Shown: piece by piece, positions 6,505 to 8,230 of the stretch | How positions within the stretch are numbered: position 1 is the stretch's first letter | Layout of the letters: each line of letters starts with the position of its first letter | Source of the DNA: Thermoflexibacter sp. | GTDB lineage: Bacteria > Bacteroidota > Bacteroidia > Cytophagales > Thermoflexibacteraceae | Reading direction: 5' to 3' | DNA length: 8,230 nt | Assembly: GCA_025455345.1 (NCBI GenBank) | Contig: JALOMS010000181.1 | Location: 1-8,230, forward strand | The notes under the pieces: generated by a model | Database searches by the model: none | Told to the model about the DNA's origin: nothing | Seen by the model: the letters and a program-made list of their open reading frames with translations, nothing else | Program-made: the position numbers and the translations under genes

Positions 6505-7164
6505 ATGAAACAGAAAAATACCATATCAAAAACTTTTGAAAAGTGGAAAATAGGCGAACTGCACCACACTTTTGGCTTGCAAAGGCACAATGAGGGTTTT
6601 GAGCCGTTGGACTCTTGGCTCGCTTCAAAAAGTACCTTTGACAGCATAGAAGAAAAAACACTTCGCAAACTTGCCAAAGAGCTAAGTATCAATGCCATCT
6701 TATGGAATGAAGACGAACTAAAATTTATGTTCATCAGTCAATTAATTGCCGTAGCAGACTTGCAAACTGCTCATGCCAAGATATTTACACAAAGACATAT
6801 TTCCGCAGAAGTGAATGGAATCAAACTGAATGGCATTGTAGATTTTGTAATTGCAGATGGCATTGACGAGCCAGAACAACCATTTTTCTTTTTGCATGAG
6901 TACAAACAAGAAAAAAAGAGTGCCAATGACCCGCTTGCCCAACTTTTGGCAGAAATGTTGGTCGCACAGGCGCACAATGGCAATGAAGAACCGCTTTACG
7001 GTTGCTACGTCATGGGTAGATTTTGGTTTTTTATTGTTTTGCAAGGCGATGAATATGCGGTAAGCAATGCCTTCAATGCTTCTGATGAAGATGTTTTCCA
7101 GATTGTGAGCATTTTAAAGGCAGTGAGAATAAAGATAGAAAAGTGGGCAGGGAAGGAGAAATGA
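6505..7164 (+). CDS. Predicted PD-(D/E)XK nuclease-superfamily protein
   Basis: This complete 219-residue soluble protein starts at the first ATG after an in-frame TAG. After a helical N-terminal part (FEKWKIGELHHTFGLQR and WNEDELKFMFIS, 68-78) comes a core that fits the PD-(D/E)XK fold. That core is an N-x-x-V-D113-F strand, then the strand FFFLHEYKQE with E132-x-K134, then the helix NDPLAQLLAEMLVAQ (141-155) with Gln residues, as often seen after the catalytic strand. The C-terminal half contains a strand pair around LYGCYVMGRFWFFIVL. From memory, closely similar proteins occur, often in several copies, in Bacteroidota genomes and carry no experimental name. Nuclease activity is inferred from motif layout only; substrate and role (repair, restriction, mobile-element remnant) are unknown. 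No methyltransferase, helicase or transposon end is adjacent. It converges on the next gene with an 8-bp gap. Confidence 0.8.
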   Translation: MKQKNTISKTFEKWKIGELHHTFGLQRHNEGFEPLDSWLASKSTFDSIEEKTLRKLAKELSINAILWNEDELKFMFISQLIAVADLQTAHAKIFTQRHISAEVNGIKLNGIVDFVIADGIDEPEQPFFFLHEYKQEKKSANDPLAQLLAEMLVAQAHNGNEEPLYGCYVMGRFWFFIVLQGDEYAVSNAFNASDEDVFQIVSILKAVRIKIEKWAGKEK

Positions 7165-7172
7165 GTAAGACT

Positions 7173-8230
7173 TCACTCGTCTGTACCTATCACATCACCA
7201 GCATTTTTTGCGCTTCCTCTCACTTTATGCAACAAATCAGAGTCTATGATTTTATAATTTTTCGCTTTCCAATAGGTGCTGTCGTATTTTTGGGAGTATT
7301 TCTCTAAGGATTTCTTCTCCTCTGTTTTGTATGTATCTTTCAAATCAAAAGTCGCAGGATTGTACTCTTGTATATCTGATATGGTAAGTTCTGAAAACAA
7401 ATCTAATGCTACCGTATTTTTTTTCACTGTTCTTTTCTCTGTCTGTTCAGCAAAAATGTAAGATAAGACCCATTTTCCTTTGTACGGACGGTAGAAAGTT
7501 CTTGTGTGAGTAGCTGTAATTTCAATTTTAGTCTTTCCGTCCCTGAACTTGATAGGAGTGAGGAGTGTAGTTTCCATATAGATAATCGCATAACTTTCTG
7601 TATCAATAAAGACCTTGCCACTCCACCTTTCTTTTGCCTTTTCCAAATCTTCAAAGCTAATTTCATAAACTTCTCTGCCATTATACCAAGTAAGATTTTT
7701 GAACTCAATATTTAACTTTTTTAAGATTTTTTTATGGAGCGCAAATTGCCTTGAAAGTACATAATCACACTGCAACGAGTTATATACCCCATGTGTTATT
7801 TTGAAGTCAATCCTTGACTTTTTGTTAAAATCAATGTACAAAGACTCATCTATATTCACCAAATCCGCATATACACTGGGACCATATCCTCTGTAACTTA
7901 AATATCCCTGCTTATAAATTCCCAAAATACTTTCTACAAAATAAAACAAACTATCATCTTCTATGGCAGATTCCCTGTAAAATCCCCGCAAAACCTTGGG
8001 TCTTTGGTAATAATTTTTATCAATATTTTCTATCGCCTTCAAGAGAATATCCTTCGCTTTTCTTTCATTTACTACAAACTCGGGCAACTGCACAATTTTC
8101 TCTTTGAGTTCTATGAACAAGCCCGCAGAAGAAATTTTTGAAAGAGAATCTAAGGACAATACTTTATTTTCGTATCCAATATGAGAGATTTCCAAATGCG
8201 TATCTGATTGTTTTACAATAATTTGAAAAT
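7173..8230 (-). CDS. Carboxypeptidase-regulatory-like-domain surface protein, N-terminus missing
   Basis: The last 351 codons are visible and the start lies right of the window. The frame remains open across 8195, where a TTG might be mistaken for a start, up to the edge. Its upstream codons continue a beta-strand pattern ending ISHIGYE (14-20 of the visible part). This is the usual final strand of a CarboxypepD_reg-like beta-sandwich, in which Bacteroidota proteins have xISyIGYxt. After a linker comes LPEFVVNERKAKDILLKAIE (48-67), then RPKVLRGFYRES (76-87), the conserved join to the larger C-terminal domain of this family. The C-terminal part is strand-rich (KFRDGKTKIEI, GKWVLSYIFAEQTE) and ends in a charged tail. 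No TonB-dependent barrel is present. Family knowledge: these are secreted or envelope proteins of unknown function; a signal peptide should lie in the missing part. The TGA stop faces the preceding plus-strand gene. Confidence 0.85.
   Translation of the reverse strand, partial: FQIIVKQSDTHLEISHIGYENKVLSLDSLSKISSAGLFIELKEKIVQLPEFVVNERKAKDILLKAIENIDKNYYQRPKVLRGFYRESAIEDDSLFYFVESILGIYKQGYLSYRGYGPSVYADLVNIDESLYIDFNKKSRIDFKITHGVYNSLQCDYVLSRQFALHKKILKKLNIEFKNLTWYNGREVYEISFEDLEKAKERWSGKVFIDTESYAIIYMETTLLTPIKFRDGKTKIEITATHTRTFYRPYKGKWVLSYIFAEQTEKRTVKKNTVALDLFSELTISDIQEYNPATFDLKDTYKTEEKKSLEKYSQKYDSTYWKAKNYKIIDSDLLHKVRGSAKNAGDVIGTDE

Noticed and set aside
6426..6734. 102-codon minus-strand frame opposite the start of the PD-(D/E)XK-like gene
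   Set aside because: Serine-rich shadow translation; overlaps a gene with a conserved motif layout on the other strand.
7163..7178. GAGT...ACTC inverted repeat at the convergent gene ends
   Set aside because: Only four contiguous pairs plus a mismatch and no T-run; too weak for a terminator.
8193..8195. TTG at 8195 as start of the right-edge gene
   Set aside because: The frame stays open to the window edge, and the upstream codons continue the strand pattern of the carboxypeptidase-regulatory-like domain, so the true start is outside.

Overview
The window looks like chromosomal DNA of a Bacteroidota bacterium, probably a Cytophagales-like environmental lineage. Four things point there. The DNA is AT-rich. 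Gene starts lack Shine-Dalgarno sequences. Exact copies of the Bacteroidota -7 promoter element TAnnTTTG lie just upstream of three genes. The protein families are also typical: a carboxypeptidase-regulatory-like surface protein, a double-TM VWA/glutamine-amidotransferase-like protein, a histidine kinase with an ASHD-type H-box, and a PD-(D/E)XK-like protein of a type I recall as common in this phylum. The species cannot be named from the sequence.

Layout from left to right. Positions 1-689 (minus) hold the N-terminal part of a serine beta-lactamase/PBP-like hydrolase, cut by the window edge. A 239-bp AT-rich spacer follows and carries a strong hairpin (883-918). Next is a small acidic protein of unknown function (929-1441, minus). 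A 212-bp divergent spacer leads to a plus-strand gene (1654-2892) for a soluble protein with an N-terminal receiver and a C-terminal histidine kinase. Its stop overlaps by 4 bp the stop of a convergent DegT/DnrJ/EryC1/StrS aminotransferase (2889-3998, minus), which has its own promoter. Upstream of that on the same strand is a 698-residue membrane-anchored VWA protein (4091-6187). A 317-bp divergent spacer (6188-6504) contains a 57-codon reading frame of uncertain status and a short direct repeat. A predicted PD-(D/E)XK-fold protein (6505-7164, plus) then converges, with an 8-bp gap, on a surface/periplasmic protein with a carboxypeptidase-regulatory-like N-terminal region. That last gene (7173-8230, minus) runs off the right edge.

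The genes do not form an obvious pathway or operon. Orientation alternates, and three genes show a good promoter element of their own. I see no tRNA, rRNA, CRISPR array, insertion sequence or phage gene. The most interesting items are the reversed-order receiver-kinase with an unusual N-box, the PD-(D/E)XK-like protein, the hairpin at 883-918, and the possible small gene or gene remnant at 6284-6457. I found no convincing new multi-gene system.
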